Shown piece by piece: positions 37,112 through 49,530 of a stretch of DNA of 64,000 nucleotides. The notes under the pieces were generated by a model, which did not search any database, had not been told where the DNA came from, and saw only the letters and a program-made list of their open reading frames with translations. The stretch is from Albifimbria verrucaria. Lineage: Eukaryota > Ascomycota > Sordariomycetes > Hypocreales > Stachybotryaceae. Where the stretch lies: assembly GCA_020081605.1 (NCBI GenBank), contig JAHREC010000016.1, forward strand, positions 1,116,001 through 1,180,000, read 5' to 3'. Both the position numbers and the translations under genes were made by a program. Each line of letters begins with the position of its first letter. Within the stretch, counting starts at the first letter, position 1.

Positions 37112-38577
37112 ATGACGAGAAAGAATGGAGGTGGGCTCAAGCCGTAAGTGCTCTCATGAATCCGTACCTGCTTCGCGTAACTCACCTTTCGCAGTGCAGG
37201 CACCCCAGTCATGCCAATCCGGTACGATACCATCACTAAATATGTTCGCGCACTTGGTTAACATTCTGCAGTTTTCGTTGCAAGGTTGGCCTCGAGTGGA
37301 AGCCGTGGGACAGTTTCTCCTTGAAACAACGAAAAACTATTCAACTACGATTTGATGCAGGCAACCACATTGATGCTGCCCACAGCGGCATGGTCTGCCT
37401 TGAGCATACTTCACAAGTGGCTATGACCCTGAAGTGTGAGCTTTGTGGCCTCAAGAAAGACCGAAGCCAGTTCAGCAAGCAGAGCTTGAAAAACGACGAC
37501 TACGTGAGTGGATTGCCCCATCAAAGACATCAATTGCTGACACCTGTGACAGAAATGCGTCAACTGTGTAGCCTGGACAGAAACCCAGGAGCCAGATGTC
37601 ACCCCAGCACCGCTCCTCACAGGCCACGTCTCTGTCGAAGAAGAGGGCCGAGAAGTTTGGCGTGCAAAGGCCAGGAGAACATTGACTTGTTCGGTGACGA
37701 TGCATTGCCCCAGGTAAGTGTAGCGTCAGCCTCCTTCGACAACACTGACCGTGTACCAGGCACCGATCACGGGCCTTTCCGGTCTGGGAGTGGGCGACGA
37801 TGTGCAGAGAATCCTACCCCGAGTTTAGACGTCCATGCCTTGATTCAAGAGGCTATTACTGCATCGACAAGCGCATGTGACAGCAGTAGCGATTCCCGCG
37901 AGACGAATAATTCCCAGCTCCTACCACATCTGCGGTCCTTTAGCGACACGACATCCATGGTCAGTGACATGGACAGCCTCGATATCCAATCCGTTTCTTC
38001 GACTTGTCAAATAGGGAGACAGTCGCGTGACACATCTACTTTACCTCCGCATCTCCGAGGCAGAGATACAAGTGATGCATCATCAGTTTCTGGCAGCTCT
38101 GTCACTTCTTCCGAGAATGTACGTCCCTCTGCTGCCTCGGCAAGTATGTTGACAGCGACAACCATGCGCCTGGCCAAGATGGAGACCCATCCTGCCATGG
38201 GATACAATGCATGGGATTCATCCGGGATGCAGCATAGCCGAGTCAAGAGTCCCTCGATTGCATCATCAACGACGGGCTCCATGTCTCTTATTGATTATGG
38301 AGAAGACGATGGGGCATACAACAACACGATAGAGAGGGAGAACGCATTTCAACCAGTGCGGCCCAAGCGCGGTGGCAAGAACCAATGGCACAAAGCGGTT
38401 TGTTCCTAGCAGAATCCCTAATGTGAATTGGCATACTCACATGTGTTATAGCCGCGATTGACAACCCAAGAGTTACTCGCCTTTGAGAACAGGGAGTCGA
38501 ATGCTCGTTCTATTGATACGAAAATTGATCGTCAGCGACGATATAACTATACCGACTCTGACGATCATTACGACTAA
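37112..38577 (+). CDS. Stc1-domain protein (RNAi-heterochromatin link)
   Basis: Contains the treble-clef/LIM-like Stc1 domain, which in fission yeast links RNAi Argonaute to the CLRC histone H3K9 methyltransferase. Exons start at ATG 37112 (MTRKNGGGLKP); introns are 37144-37194, 37222-37271, 37504-37552, 37714-37759 and 38398-38451 (donor GTTTGT). The domain runs from FRCKVGLEWKPWDSFSLKQ to KCVNCVAWTETQEPD, with zinc-type Cys pairs CELCGLKKDRSQFSK and CVNC. The C-terminal ~250 residues are Ser-rich and disordered, ending RRYNYTDSDDHYD. Frame breaks at about 37671 and at the CCCC run 37817-37820 are each fixed by one base. About 405 aa. The domain call is strong; function in heterochromatin is by family analogy. 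Confidence 0.82.
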
Positions 38578-39717
38578 TGTGATTGTTCCTCAGGCCAACA
38601 GCTTGTTAGCCGAGGCATGCTTGATAGAAACTGGGAAAGGATTGCAGAGGGCCAATTTGAGATTGCTGAGTTTATAGCTTTGAAGTTTCGCAAAGGGGTT
38701 TTCATTTTCACCAGGCTAACCACTCGACGGGGTTCGGTTAGGCTTATATTGCTTTTGCTTAAAGTGGTTGACAGGAGGGCTTAAGACGTTGAAGTGGGTG
38801 CATTTCACCTATCTGCAGTACAGCTAGACACGGTGGATTGAGCAGAGGAATCAATACGTCTCGCATGGTTTGTGATTTACAAAGACTTCATTGGAACCAA
38901 TTGAGGATCTCACAGCAGTTGAAGCGTAGCCCTTGTGAATGATTGTGTCACGACTCAGTCCCATTTACTATAAGGGATTGCTATATTGCTCCGCAAAATT
39001 CAAAGTCGCTCACCCTATGCCACTTACTCGTGGCGCTGTACATTTCTTTCCGCCATACGTGACAGATAGGACGTATGCAGAAGGTTGACGGCGTTGGCCG
39101 ATACAAAGAGAACTCAACCCCAAGTCTTCCTAGCCTCCCGTCTCTTTCTCAACGGCACTTCCTCCCACTTATCCAACTAAGTATAATGTTAATTCTGTTA
39201 TCGTCATTATATCAGGGGACTGATCCCTGTGACGGGGTGTAATCTGGTGATTTATCCAAATATCTTGGTTCGAGTATGCCGCGAACGCCGTTTCGACGAA
39301 CGCATGCTCTTGTTTTGATTAGGTCCTGGGGATTTTATTGAACCGCGGTCTTGTTGCAGTTCAGATGTCGTTTTTTTCTGCGTTGATCCAAACATGAGAG
39401 AATGGGGTATACCCGTGGTGCAGCGTGAGGCCCACGAGCATTTCTATCCAATATAAGTTATAATTTCATTTCGGGCAATCCCCTGGATCCGCAGGCCTCG
39501 CTCTGGATGGCCTTGAAGGTTTACAGGCCAAGACTTCCCTTCGTCTCCTTTGCGAGGCTTGTTTAGACCTCGCTATGGGGGTTGAGGCTGGGGTCCAGGG
39601 GCGCGTTCACCACCGCCTCGGCGTCGCCAACCTGCTTCCGCTCCGATACCTCCCACCGGTCCTTGAGGCGTTTGCGAAGGATCAGGGGAGGGCGGTCGCT
39701 CCGGCGGTGTGTAATTG
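38578..39717. other. Intergenic region between convergent genes
   Basis: No gene seen; it holds the 3' ends of the Stc1-domain and kinase genes. Confidence 0.4.
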
Positions 39718-41306
39718 CTATTGGAGAGGTTCTGAGGACGAGGAGAGACGGTTGAGGTGGAGGTAGACGTCGGTGCCGTATCTGTAGAGTGATGTTAGCA
39801 AAATAATGAACGAGGTTATGGGGATAGAGATTGTGAGAAGAGGGTGGAGATGTTGGCCTCAGGTGAGTTTGAACGTACCCTTCCATGCTGATCAGTTTCA
39901 AGTCGCCACCAAAGTATCTTGCGTACAGCCGCGAAATTGGCAATCCGTAACCGAAACCAGCCATTGGAGCCTTGAAATCGCTTTTATCAAAGTCGGGGTC
40001 CAAGTTGGGTGTGCGGTCGACGGTGGTGTACATGTAGGTCCAGACAAGAGGAATGGCGCTGCGTGGAATGCCACCACCTTCGTCCGAGATCTTGATGGTG
40101 ATGTCTTCCTTCCTCGGCGACGATAACCTTTGTGACTGGGAATTCCTGCTTGTCCATGCCGTGGGTCTCGACGACAGCGCGCAACGAGTTCTTCAAGGTC
40201 TCGAAGAGCATATGCGACAAGTGGCCAGGGACATACATAAAGTTGATGTTGGGGTTGCAAACGAGCTGGATGCGTGGCGCCTCGAAGAGCCCATAATGAT
40301 CCTCGCAGACGAAGCGGGCGTTCTCGATGGCCTCCTCAGCAAGGTCGCGGACGTTTGTCTTGGTGCAGATGATGCCGACGTAGGTGGGGTCTCGGTGATG
40401 GCTCTGGTCAGTCAAGGCAATGTGTTGACCGATCAGCATTCGAATGCCGATACGGGACATGTAAAAGCGGTCGAGGAAGGACTGGATGGAGCTATCGATC
40501 TGCATGCGTTGGCGGCGTCTCTTATATTCTAAGATGCCTTGGGCCATAGTGGTGACAACGCTGTCGTGCCTCCTCTTGATCTTGTTGAGGGTCTGGGCAA
40601 AGCGCTGGTTGTAGAGATGCAGCTCGGGGGCCAATGGCCCGTGTCGTCGACCGTGGCGAAATAGCGGCGGGACAGGGACTTGGACTTGCCATTGCCGTTG
40701 CCGTTGCCATTCCTGTTTCCGTTGGTGATGCGGCCCCAGCCTGATGAGTCTCCCTCGTCGATGGAAGGGTTCGGGGTCGCTTCGGACAGCTGCAGAGGCA
40801 CACGGCCAGACTGCTTGCCAGGCTTCATAAGGCGCTCCTTTACATCCCTGCCTAGGTCTGGCCGGGGTAGCTGTGTGATTTCCTGGAGAGAGCGGGCGTG
40901 GTTAGCACGTGAGTCTGGGGAGGCAGGTTGAAGGTTCGGCAAATGGCGGCTTTACCTCAAACGACTGCGCATACCAGTCCTTGACCTTTTGACAGAGGGC
41001 ATCTCGTTTAGACCGTCGGGTAGCTCGTCCAACTCCTGGACACGGTGGGCGAGTCGGATTGGCAGCTCCTCGGCGAGGAATTGGGAGGCGCGGAAGAGGG
41101 TGCCTGCGGGCGGGCCGACGAGATTAGCAACAAGGCCGAAGACGGAGAGGTGAATGAGGACGGATGGGTCAATTGAGAGCGGGAAACGCACCGGTCGAGG
41201 GCTTCTCGCCAAATTGAACCATCTGGCGCAAGCTGACGCCGGTAGCAGGAAAGTTGGCATAGTGGCGGATGGTGTTCATGAGCATCTCCGAAGCCTTCCA
41301 CGACAT
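39718..41306 (-). CDS. Mitochondrial pyruvate dehydrogenase (PDH/BCKDH) kinase
   Basis: GHKL-fold kinase that inactivates the mitochondrial pyruvate (or branched-chain) dehydrogenase complex. The start is ATG 41306 ([20 protein letters not shown]). The N-terminal helical BCDHK domain has [35 protein letters not shown] and [14 protein letters not shown]. It continues [18 protein letters not shown]. The ATPase part has the N-box [16 protein letters not shown], the G1 box [11 protein letters not shown], and [20 protein letters not shown]. It ends [17 protein letters not shown] at TAG 39720-39718. Introns: 41104-41191, 40883-40955 and 39782-39878. A Gly/Asn repeat ([10 protein letters not shown]) forms a linker. 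Frame breaks at about 40990, 40626-40630 (GGGGG) and 40105-40114 are repaired by small insertions. About 445 aa. Which of the two fungal paralogues this is cannot be told. Confidence 0.92.
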
Positions 41307-44073
41307 GACGGGCAGCGGCTCGGTGTGTCACCCGAGCGTGTGTAACCAGGAATACAGCAGATTGGCTATAGGCTCGTCATGGGTTGCAATGCGCAACGTG
41401 AGGGCAAGCGCCGAGGCGAACTGGAGAGGGATCGAGGCGGTTGCGGCTTGGTGATGGGCAGCGGGGTCCTTGTTCTGATCTGAGTCAAAGGTCGGCGATG
41501 ATGCGAGAGCCTCGCGGAGCTACCAAGGAAACCGAGGTTGCTGGTACCGCATGAACTGACTGGCTGGGCTGGACCGACGAGGAATTGGATGGCCGAGGTC
41601 GAGGTGGAGGTCGGAAAAAGAAAATGGGAAGAGAGGAGGGCGCGCGTCGAAAGAGAAAAGGAAAAACGAAGCACAAGAATACAGGAGAGAAGGATTGCGA
41701 AAGTGAGGGAGAGGTGGAGGAAGGAAAGGTTGTCGGTAATGGTGATGTTTAGCTCAGCCGGTCATACGGGAGTGAGTAGCAGCAAGCAGCAAGCAGCCAG
41801 CAGCAGCAGCAGAGACAGCGCCAGCACCAGTACCAGAGACTCTAAAACAAAGCCGAGCTAGTGCGTGTCGGTGCGGGTGGGCCAGCATCAGGTAGTGGGA
41901 TACCTGGGGAACTGGGCGCTGGGGCACGGGGCCAGCAGGTACTGGGGTAGCGCATTGTCTCTGGGTGCGTAGGGAGGGGATCTGGTGGGGTTAAATCTGC
42001 ACGTAGCAGATCTCGCTGTAATGGACAAGCAGGCACAGGGCAGAGACCCGGATGCGGCATTGGCGCAGGCCGTAAGAGGCCTAAGGGAGGTGTGGAATTG
42101 CAATTTCAGCCAGCCCCGTGTCCATCCGCATGCAGGATGATGTCGACTCGGCATTGTCTGTACCTTGGATCTGCGCTGTCTGTGCTGTCTGCGTTGCCTG
42201 TACCTTGCTTTTGATCGTGACCCGGCCATATCCGTATCCTTATCCATCTTCATTTCCATATCCATATCGTGCATACTGTATCGTGCGCAACAACAGCAGA
42301 GGACGATGCGACGCGCACGCAGCGCCAAACATCCGACCTACAGATAAAGATAAGGTGTTTCTAAATAAAGGCGCTGGTGAAACCATAGACTGACGTGTTT
42401 CAATCTCGATATCCTCTCAGCGGCACGTTTCGACTTGCCCCGATGGATATTTTGACCGTGTCTTGCTACCTACCTAGGCTACCTGACTGCTGTTGTCGGT
42501 TGCGGCAGAAATCGGGGCCTTGTCCGAGCTCTGATGGAGAATTTACGTCGATCCACTGCTTTCACATGCTTCAGGTTCGTCAGATAGCATTTTGACTCGC
42601 ACAACGTTTTACGCCAAGGCTCTATTTTTCCGCTGGCGCCAGACATGGTCGATTTGTTTAATTCACGGGTGATTCTGCCCAGTCCTCCTTGCGTTTGTCT
42701 TTATTGGACCTGACACAGTCTGTGCCTGCGATGCTGCCAAGGCGGTAGTTTCCAGGAGGCGCCTTTGAAGAAGCTACGAAATAAATGCTGCGGTCCTCGA
42801 GCTGTATGTTTCAGGTACGGGTTGTTTCCTAATCTTCCAACAGAGTTACGCCGAAGCCGACAATGCATGACACGGACTGGAAGTCAACGTTATGCAGGCA
42901 GAGGGTCAAGTGGTATGTTTCGATCGTACCATGTCTTCAACCAACACCCGTTGATCTCGACAGCCATAACAATGCATCCGTAAACCCGAAGCACGTGCTG
43001 CATGTCTCAATTAACACAAGCGTCAAAGACTTGGCTTGGCTTAACTTTGGCCACGGCACCAACGGACTGGCGATGGCATGAGATAGTTCACCGTCTCATC
43101 ATGTGACACGGCCTTTTGTCTACCCTTGATTACTTCACGTAGGTGCTGCACTACTACAGAGAGGTACATCAGGTAATCCATGCAGTAGTACGGATTATGC
43201 ATGTACGTAAGGTAGGTAACCAAGCTCACAGCGGAACAGCCTTTTTCCACAGCCGGGACGTTTTGACTATGCTCCATTTCTGTCGTCACTTACAAGACTC
43301 GAAGTTGAAGACAGCCTAAACATGCCGTGTTTTCCTGCATCTGCACTACGGTCGCTTGAGCCTCTGTTCTGCAACCCATCTTTTCATACCGAATTTCCTA
43401 TGCAACAACCTCAAATCCTCGTGCAGCTGTCCATGTCATGGTCTCCCTACCGGGAAAATGAGACGCGTGCCGCGCCTTGACCACCTCTTAGTGGTTCAGA
43501 CAGCTTCGCTTGCACTGCAACACAAAGAAACAACCCCTGTCGTCCAAAGACCCCACCCCAACTTCCAGCATGAACTTTTTCTGTCTGTCCCAACTCCATC
43601 ATAGGCCATCCATCGGTGAGCAGTCACATGCTTGCCATCTCTCTCGCAGCTCTCCCACCACATATCCAGCTCCACCCAGCAGTTTCGGTCCGCCCTCAGT
43701 CTCCTTCGACGAGCAACTGCGCGGGTTAGGAGCTAGCTTCCGATCCGCTCATTGTGCTAACCAACCTCCTGAGCAACAGGGGCTAAGCTCTGCCGCCAGG
43801 TAGGGAAGCTCCCTTTGTGCTGGTCGGTGTGATGAAGTAAGGGCACCTCATCAGCTCTGGGCCCGACACCAAGTTAGACGTGCAGAGTGTTGATCACCAC
43901 ACCCCAGTGACAAGAAGGATTCACCCTGAGCGAGTTAGAGGAGCAAATGCAACGGTAATTGGCGGATAGCTGTTCGGGGTGGAAGGAATACCGGAACGGC
44001 AAAGCTGCCCTGCACCGCTCACTCCATTGGCCGGAACCCAGGCGCAGGAACGCCCTCGCAAGCTCGACCAGCC
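41307..44073. promoter_or_regulatory. Divergent 2.8-kb intergenic region
   Basis: No supported gene. It contains an AGC-rich low-complexity tract at about 41778-41825 (agcagcaagcagcaagcagc) and a cluster of ccatatccgtatcc-like imperfect repeats at 42223-42270. Both flanking genes point outwards. Confidence 0.4.
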
Positions 44074-45233
44074 ATGGACCGTTCACCCATATACGACAAC
44101 GACCAGCGTCATCCCGGCGGTCTGGCCAACGGCATCGTCACACCTATCCGTCCCATACCTAGCAGCCGTAGCCGCAGCGTCAGTGGAAGCGGCAGCCTTA
44201 GTCATTCTCCCGCCAACACGCCATCCCTCCTGTCTAGTCCCAGTGTCGCCTCCAGCGTCAACCTCTCCAACGGCCTCGGAAGCCCTCTGCGTAATGAGCT
44301 CGGTCAAGATGCCGACGCCGCTGCTGAGTCGGCACGCCCTGACCGCTTCGCCCTCGCCCGCCGCCTGAGCCAGCTTGCCCAGCAGCTTACCGATGGCGAG
44401 CAGGTTGACGAAGCCGCCGTCGTCAACCAGGTCGACCAGCTGGAATCGTCGCTGGTACGCACCCCGCCGCAGAAGATGATCATGGCGCATCGTCGACCTA
44501 TGAGCCTCGACTTACGTAGTCGTAGTGACTACGGCTCCATCTTCAGCTCACCACCGGCTTCGCTGTTTCGCTCGCGGTTCTCTGACCTCTCACTCTCCTT
44601 GCTTAGAGAGCGTGAGCGTGAGCGCGAGAGGGATGAGGAGGCAGAGGCGGAGCTGCAGGCGGAAAAGGAGAAGGCGCGCAGGATGGGCATGACAATTGCG
44701 CAGGCAAATAGGATCATTGCTGAGTCGACGAAACTGAACGAGGAGTTGAGCCAGATGGTAGAAAACCTGCAAGCTCGGCAAGAGGAGTCTGATGTAAGTC
44801 TATGTTCATCTCTTGTTATGGAATCTATTTCTCATACTAACCCGCCATGTCAAGCATATCCACAGCCTCCTTATCGAGCGCGCAGAACGTGCAGCTCAAC
44901 GCATCTTGTTCCTCCAAAACCGAGTATCCTACCTGTTCGTACCCTTCCCACAACTAATCCCTTATTCTTATGCTCATGCCCCTTGCTTTTAGCGAAGAGG
45001 AGCTTCAAGAAAACGACGATGAGCTGCAGCATCTGCGCATCTCCCTTAAGGCCATAGAAATTCAGATGCCGCCCCACCCAGACAAGGAGCTCCAGCGCTG
45101 CATCGCCAATTTCAAGGAGGACTACCAGGCGCTCAAGCGCAAACGCGTCAACCGCAGCAGCCTCGCCAGCATGGGCAGTCTCGACTCGTCCATGCTCGAC
45201 TCGCTGCGAACAGACACATCATCCACACGGTAA
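44074..45233 (+). CDS. Coiled-coil protein of unknown function
   Basis: Intact 346-aa gene. The start is ATG 44074 (MDRSPIYDNDQRHPGG); introns are 44794-44854 (GTAAGT...TCAAG) and 44935-44992 (GTTCGT...TTTAG, branch ACTAAT). The N-terminal ~110 residues are Ser/Pro-rich and disordered. RFALARRLSQLAQQLT starts a helical region. A highly charged stretch, LLRERERERERDEEAEAE, then leads a long coiled coil (ANRIIAESTKLNEELSQMVE, LLIERAERAAQRILFLQNRV). It ends in a Ser-rich tail. I do not recognise a named family; cytoskeletal or spindle-type scaffolding is only a guess from the coil. It is convergent with the transporter gene. Confidence 0.8.
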
Positions 45234-45731
45234 CCGCGGCGTTTAGAAGCCGCGGAGAAGAACAGGTACAGGATAATAACAACCAGAAACAGGACCAGAG
45301 GACCATGTCCTCGTGTTACGACTACTGTGATGAGTAACGAAACCTTTTGTTGAGCAGCGAAAAAATTGCAGCCCCTTTTGTAGGAGGGTTCAACGGCGGA
45401 ATAGCGAGCAGCATATGCTCAATCTTTCGAGGATTGTTTGCCATGCCTTCCTTGTCTTTTTCATTTTCGTCACGACTCTTGTCTGCTCCCTTGCAGGAAT
45501 ATACCCACCCTGGCGCGGCAATTTGGGTTCATGTTTTGAACACATCAATTTCGACAGAAACACATGAGAATACGATAGTGCCAATAGACTGACTGATTCA
45601 TTATCTCATTATAATACATTACAGGTGGTATTACACACTTGTTCGTGATTATCCATGCAATCGTTACAATTAGGCAATCCCACTTCCAAGAAATTATCCT
45701 CCACGATCTGAAAGTTGGAAAAAGACTCAAA
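45234..45731. other. Short intergenic region
   Basis: No gene seen; 3' flanks of the convergent coiled-coil and transporter genes. Confidence 0.4.
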
Positions 45732-46947
45732 TTAAACCCGTCCACTTGGAGCTGGGTCGCGGTTCTGCAACATGGTCTTCTCGTCATGTGCATCGTCACC
45801 TGCACGGGGACAATGGGCTTCGTAACCTTCGAGCGGAAGATGTAGTGCTGGAAGAACCAGATGAACTGGGCAATACCGTAGCGCATGATGCGAGGCAGCG
45901 GAACGTTGAAGACGCTGTCCAGCTCTTCAAGGGTCTTGCCCTTGGTCTCGGGCAGGAACACAAGCACCAAGAAGAAGCCGATGACATTCCACGCGGCGTA
46001 CCAACCGAAGGCGCCTGTGGGCGTGAAGGCGGTCTGCAGCGATGGCCAGGTCACGGCCAGGATGAAGTTGAAGAGCCAGGTAGTGGCAGTGGCAATGGAC
46101 ATACCCACGGCACGGACGTGAAGCGGGTATGCTTCTGCGGAGTATGTGAATGGTACTGGACCTTCTCCTGGAGAGTAAACCATGCCGAATAGGTAGATTC
46201 CTGTGGCAATGCAAGCGATCTGAGCTGTGCCCTCAGGAATCAAGAAGCTGAGACCAGTGAACAGCAAGAAAATAGACATTAACTGGCAGGAGTTAGCAGG
46301 GAAACGGAATCAACAAGAGTCCAAGTGGGAGCATACCGGAAATGTAGTCAACAAGAGGTTTCGTCGTCCAAATGTATCAATTGTGTAGAAGGCAGGGAAC
46401 GCGAACAGAAAGTTGATAATGCCAAAACCAAGGGAAGCAGCCAAGGCAGATACTTCGCTGAAGTTGGCTTCACGGAAGACTTCAGAAGAGTAGTAGGCAA
46501 TGACATTGATACCACAGAACTAATCAAATTAGCATAAGACAAGACTTTCAGAAACAATGGCGAACTAACCTGCTGCATAAACATGACAACTTCCGAAGCA
46601 ATGAAGGCGTTGCGGTTGCGACGAATCTTCAGAATCTCCCAGAGCTTGTTGTTACGTCCAATGTTTAGAGCGGTTTCGGCCTCAAGGAGGGTGTGGGCAT
46701 AGAAAATATCGCGAGCTGCCTGGATCTTATTGAAACGAAGGACGCTCATGGACTTGAAGGCGTCTTGGTGTCGGTTCTTGGTAAGATAGTATCTTGGTGA
46801 CTCCGGACATCTGTACACCAGGGCGCAGACAATCAGTGCTGGGACACCAGCTGAACCCATCATCAAGCGCCAGTTGAGGCCAGTGATGCCGTTGCTGTCA
46901 GGGACATAGTACAGTGCTAAGTCGGCAATGTAACCTAACATTATCCC

Positions 46948-46952
46948 CGCTG
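46948..46952. repeat. Target-site duplication, left copy (CGCTG)
   Basis: Five bases immediately outside the left LTR, identical to 53720-53724. Confidence 0.9.
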
Positions 46953-47130
46953 TGAAGAAATGAAAGAAGGTGCAAGCTTGTTCATTCTCTATGGAAGATC
47001 TCTCTATGGATAATATCTCCATAGAGGCTATGGTGAATACCTGATTCCATGATCTTCCACCGGACGGCTAGATGCCGCTTCCCTATGCATCCGTCTATAT
47101 GCACGAGTGCGCTGTGTCACGAAACCAACA
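46953..47130 (-). repeat. 3' LTR of the copia element
   Basis: 178 bp, identical by eye to 53542-53719; TG...CA ends; includes a palindromic ctatggaaga/ctccatagag-type core. Confidence 0.95.
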
Positions 47131-47140
47131 CTCCCCTGAC
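47131..47140 (-). other. Probable polypurine tract
   Basis: Minus strand TCAGGGGAG lies directly before the 3' LTR, in the position of the plus-strand primer. Confidence 0.6.
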
Positions 47141-47162
47141 TCAGTGCACCAAGTGCCCTCTG

Positions 47163-48640
47163 CTACTCGTCTTCCTCCTCGGTTCCTTGTGCCTCCATGT
47201 CCATCCCCAACTGCTTGATTGCCTTTGCGTGCTTCCCCGGTTCCAAAGGCTTTGTGAACACATCTGCCACATTTTCCTGCGTAGCTACTCTTTCCGTTAC
47301 TATGTCCCCAAAAACGTTAACTCTTTCCCGTAAGTAGTGATACTTGATGTCAATATTCTTCGCTCTTTCATGCGACTCGGGATTCTTTGAGAGCTTCAGT
47401 GCTGCGTTGTTGTCTATCCTGACTGTGATGTTCGGAAAGTGCAGGCTTGCCAGGTCTAGATCGTTGATGAATCTCCTGATCCACACTGCTTCTCTTGCTG
47501 TTTCTGCTGCTGCGATGTATTCTGCTTCCATGGTTGACATTGAGACGCAGTCTTGACGTTTTGACCTCCAGGACACAGGTCCATTTGCCAGCATGAAGAC
47601 ATAGCCAGTTGTTGATCTTCTCGTATCGAGGCACCCTGCGTAGTCGGCATCTGAGTATGCGACTATCTCCTTCTTCGAATTCCGTTTGAAGAAAATGCCA
47701 GTCTTTTGGTACCTTTCAGGTACGCGAAGACTTTCGTCACTGCATCCATGTGTTCTTGGTTTGGATTGGCATTAAATCGGGCACAAAAGTTCGTTGCGAA
47801 GGCTAAATCTGGCCTGGTCTGATTCGATAGCCACATGAGTGATCCTGTCAGAGATTGATACAGTTTTCTGAAGTCATCGTTGCTTTTTCCTTCAGACTTT
47901 TTAGGTGTTTTCTGTAGTCCATTGGGGTCCTTGAAGTAGCGATATCTTGAAGGTTAAACCTTTCAAGAATCTGATTTACGTATCGCGTTTGATGAATAAA
48001 TACTCCATCCGGAGACTGTTCCACATTCATCCCCAGGTAGTATGTGCACAACCCTTCGTCCGTCATTTCAAAAGTCTCCTTCATTTGGTTTCTGAATGAG
48101 TTTGCTTCTTCTTCGTTTTCTGCAAAGATCAGCAGATCATCAACCCAGATTGCTACAATCATCTGTGTTGAGTTATTGATGAAGACGCATGGATCGTAGG
48201 TGCTCATTCTGAAGCCAAGGTTTTCCAGGCATTTAATGAGTTTAGCGTACCACATCCTTGGTGACTGTTTCAGGCCGTAAAGTGCTTTTACCAGCTTGAG
48301 GATTGCAGTTTTTGGCACTCTGAGGCCTGGTGGGGCTTCATGTAGACATTGACATCCAGTTCTCCGTTGAGAAAAGCCGTTTTAACATCCATGAGGTAGC
48401 TTTTGAAGTCCTTGACTGCCGCAATTGCCATCAGAATCTTCCAGGAGGTTGATTTGACCACTGTTGCGAAAGTTTCTTCATAGTCAATTCCCTCTTCTTG
48501 CTGGAAACCTCTCGCAACCAGTCGTGCCTTGTGTTTGACTTTGTAGGCGTCCAGTTCCTTGTCGTAGAGTACTTTTTCCTTGAAGACCCATCTTCCAGTC
48601 ATGATCTTCCTTCCCCGGAACATCGCTGCGGTCAATTACT
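47163..48640 (-). CDS. Copia reverse transcriptase and RNase H region
   Basis: RT: KARLVARGFQQEEGIDYEET, MDVKTAFLNGEL (first catalytic Asp), LVKALYGLKQSPRMWY and the catalytic IWVDDLLIF; the palm domain lies at about 47900-48640. RNase H: DTRRSTTGYVF, STMEAEYIAAA and IDNNAALKLSKNPESHERAK (Asp, Glu and Asp active-site residues) at about 47200-47640, ending DMEAQGTEEEDE at 47163. Three or more frame changes (near 48330, 47870 and 47690) separate the parts. Family assignment is secure. Confidence 0.92.
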
Positions 48641-48909
48641 TCATACACTCCATTTTGCAGGAGACTCTTTTCCTCGGAGTCCATGGCTAGTTTCCATTTG
48701 TCTGCACTCACTGACTTCATTGCTTCCCCATATGTTCCGGGTTCCGGTTCATTTGTGATGCGGGCAATGAGTGCTTTTGGGGCTGTGGTGAATTCTTCCA
48801 AAACGTTGTCTGCCTGATCCTTCGTCCTCGTCTCTGGGAGGCATCCAGTTGAGTCTTCTGAATCCGAGGTTTCTGTATTGTCATTTGACTCGTCCTCCCG
48901 ACCTTCGGT

Positions 48910-49310
48910 TGCCAGCCTGATTCCCGAAAAATGATCTAGCGTGTTTTCAGACATCCCTGTTCTACTTGTCGAGTGAATCCAAAGAACTTGACGGTCTGAA
49001 AGGTCGTCGTGTTCCGTCGGGACAAGATAAGCTGCGTTATCTGCAAGGACATATCCCAGTTGGAGATTCGAATTTCTCTGACATCCCCAGAGATGAAGAA
49101 TCGCTCCCAGTTGGTCAATGTGAAAATTGTTATCATTGACCAGTCTTTCTTGGTCAAGTTCATTGTTTCTTTCTTCCAGGATTCCGCCTCTGAAAATTCT
49201 TCTCAATTCTGGTATTGATGGCATCCGTCGCCTTCCCAGCTGGTAACGGATACTGAGAGCTAATGCCCTCAATCCACATTCAAGACCATCGCCACTCGTA
49301 TAAACTGTCT
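48910..49310 (-). other. Putative OTU-like cysteine-protease domain inside the copia polyprotein
   Basis: About 130 residues containing SGDGLECGLRALALSIRYQ, FHIDQLGAILHLWG, LGYVLADNAAYLVPTEHDD and VLWIHS...LDHFSGIRL. The D-G-x-x-C-x-x-x-A opening and the C-terminal H-F/H-Y-like His resemble OTU-type deubiquitinases (Cys at about 49278, His near 48933). It lies between the cysteine clusters and the RT linker, in one open frame with both. This is a fold guess from motif and order; it could be another papain-like or unknown domain. Confidence 0.4.
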
Positions 49311-49530
49311 TAAAACCATTTGGGAAGGTTTGTTGCAGGATCTCGTTTGCCATACTGTCTCCATATCCTCGTGCAGTCCAGATTTGTGAGTTTGACGACC
49401 TTCCTTTCCTTTCGCCTCTTGATTTAACGATGCTTTCCCAATCTGATCTCAGAACCACTTTGCCATCATCATCAAGCTCGTATGCGTCCCTGAGGTAGAC
49501 TTCTTTCCAACGTCTGGTGTGTACAAACGT

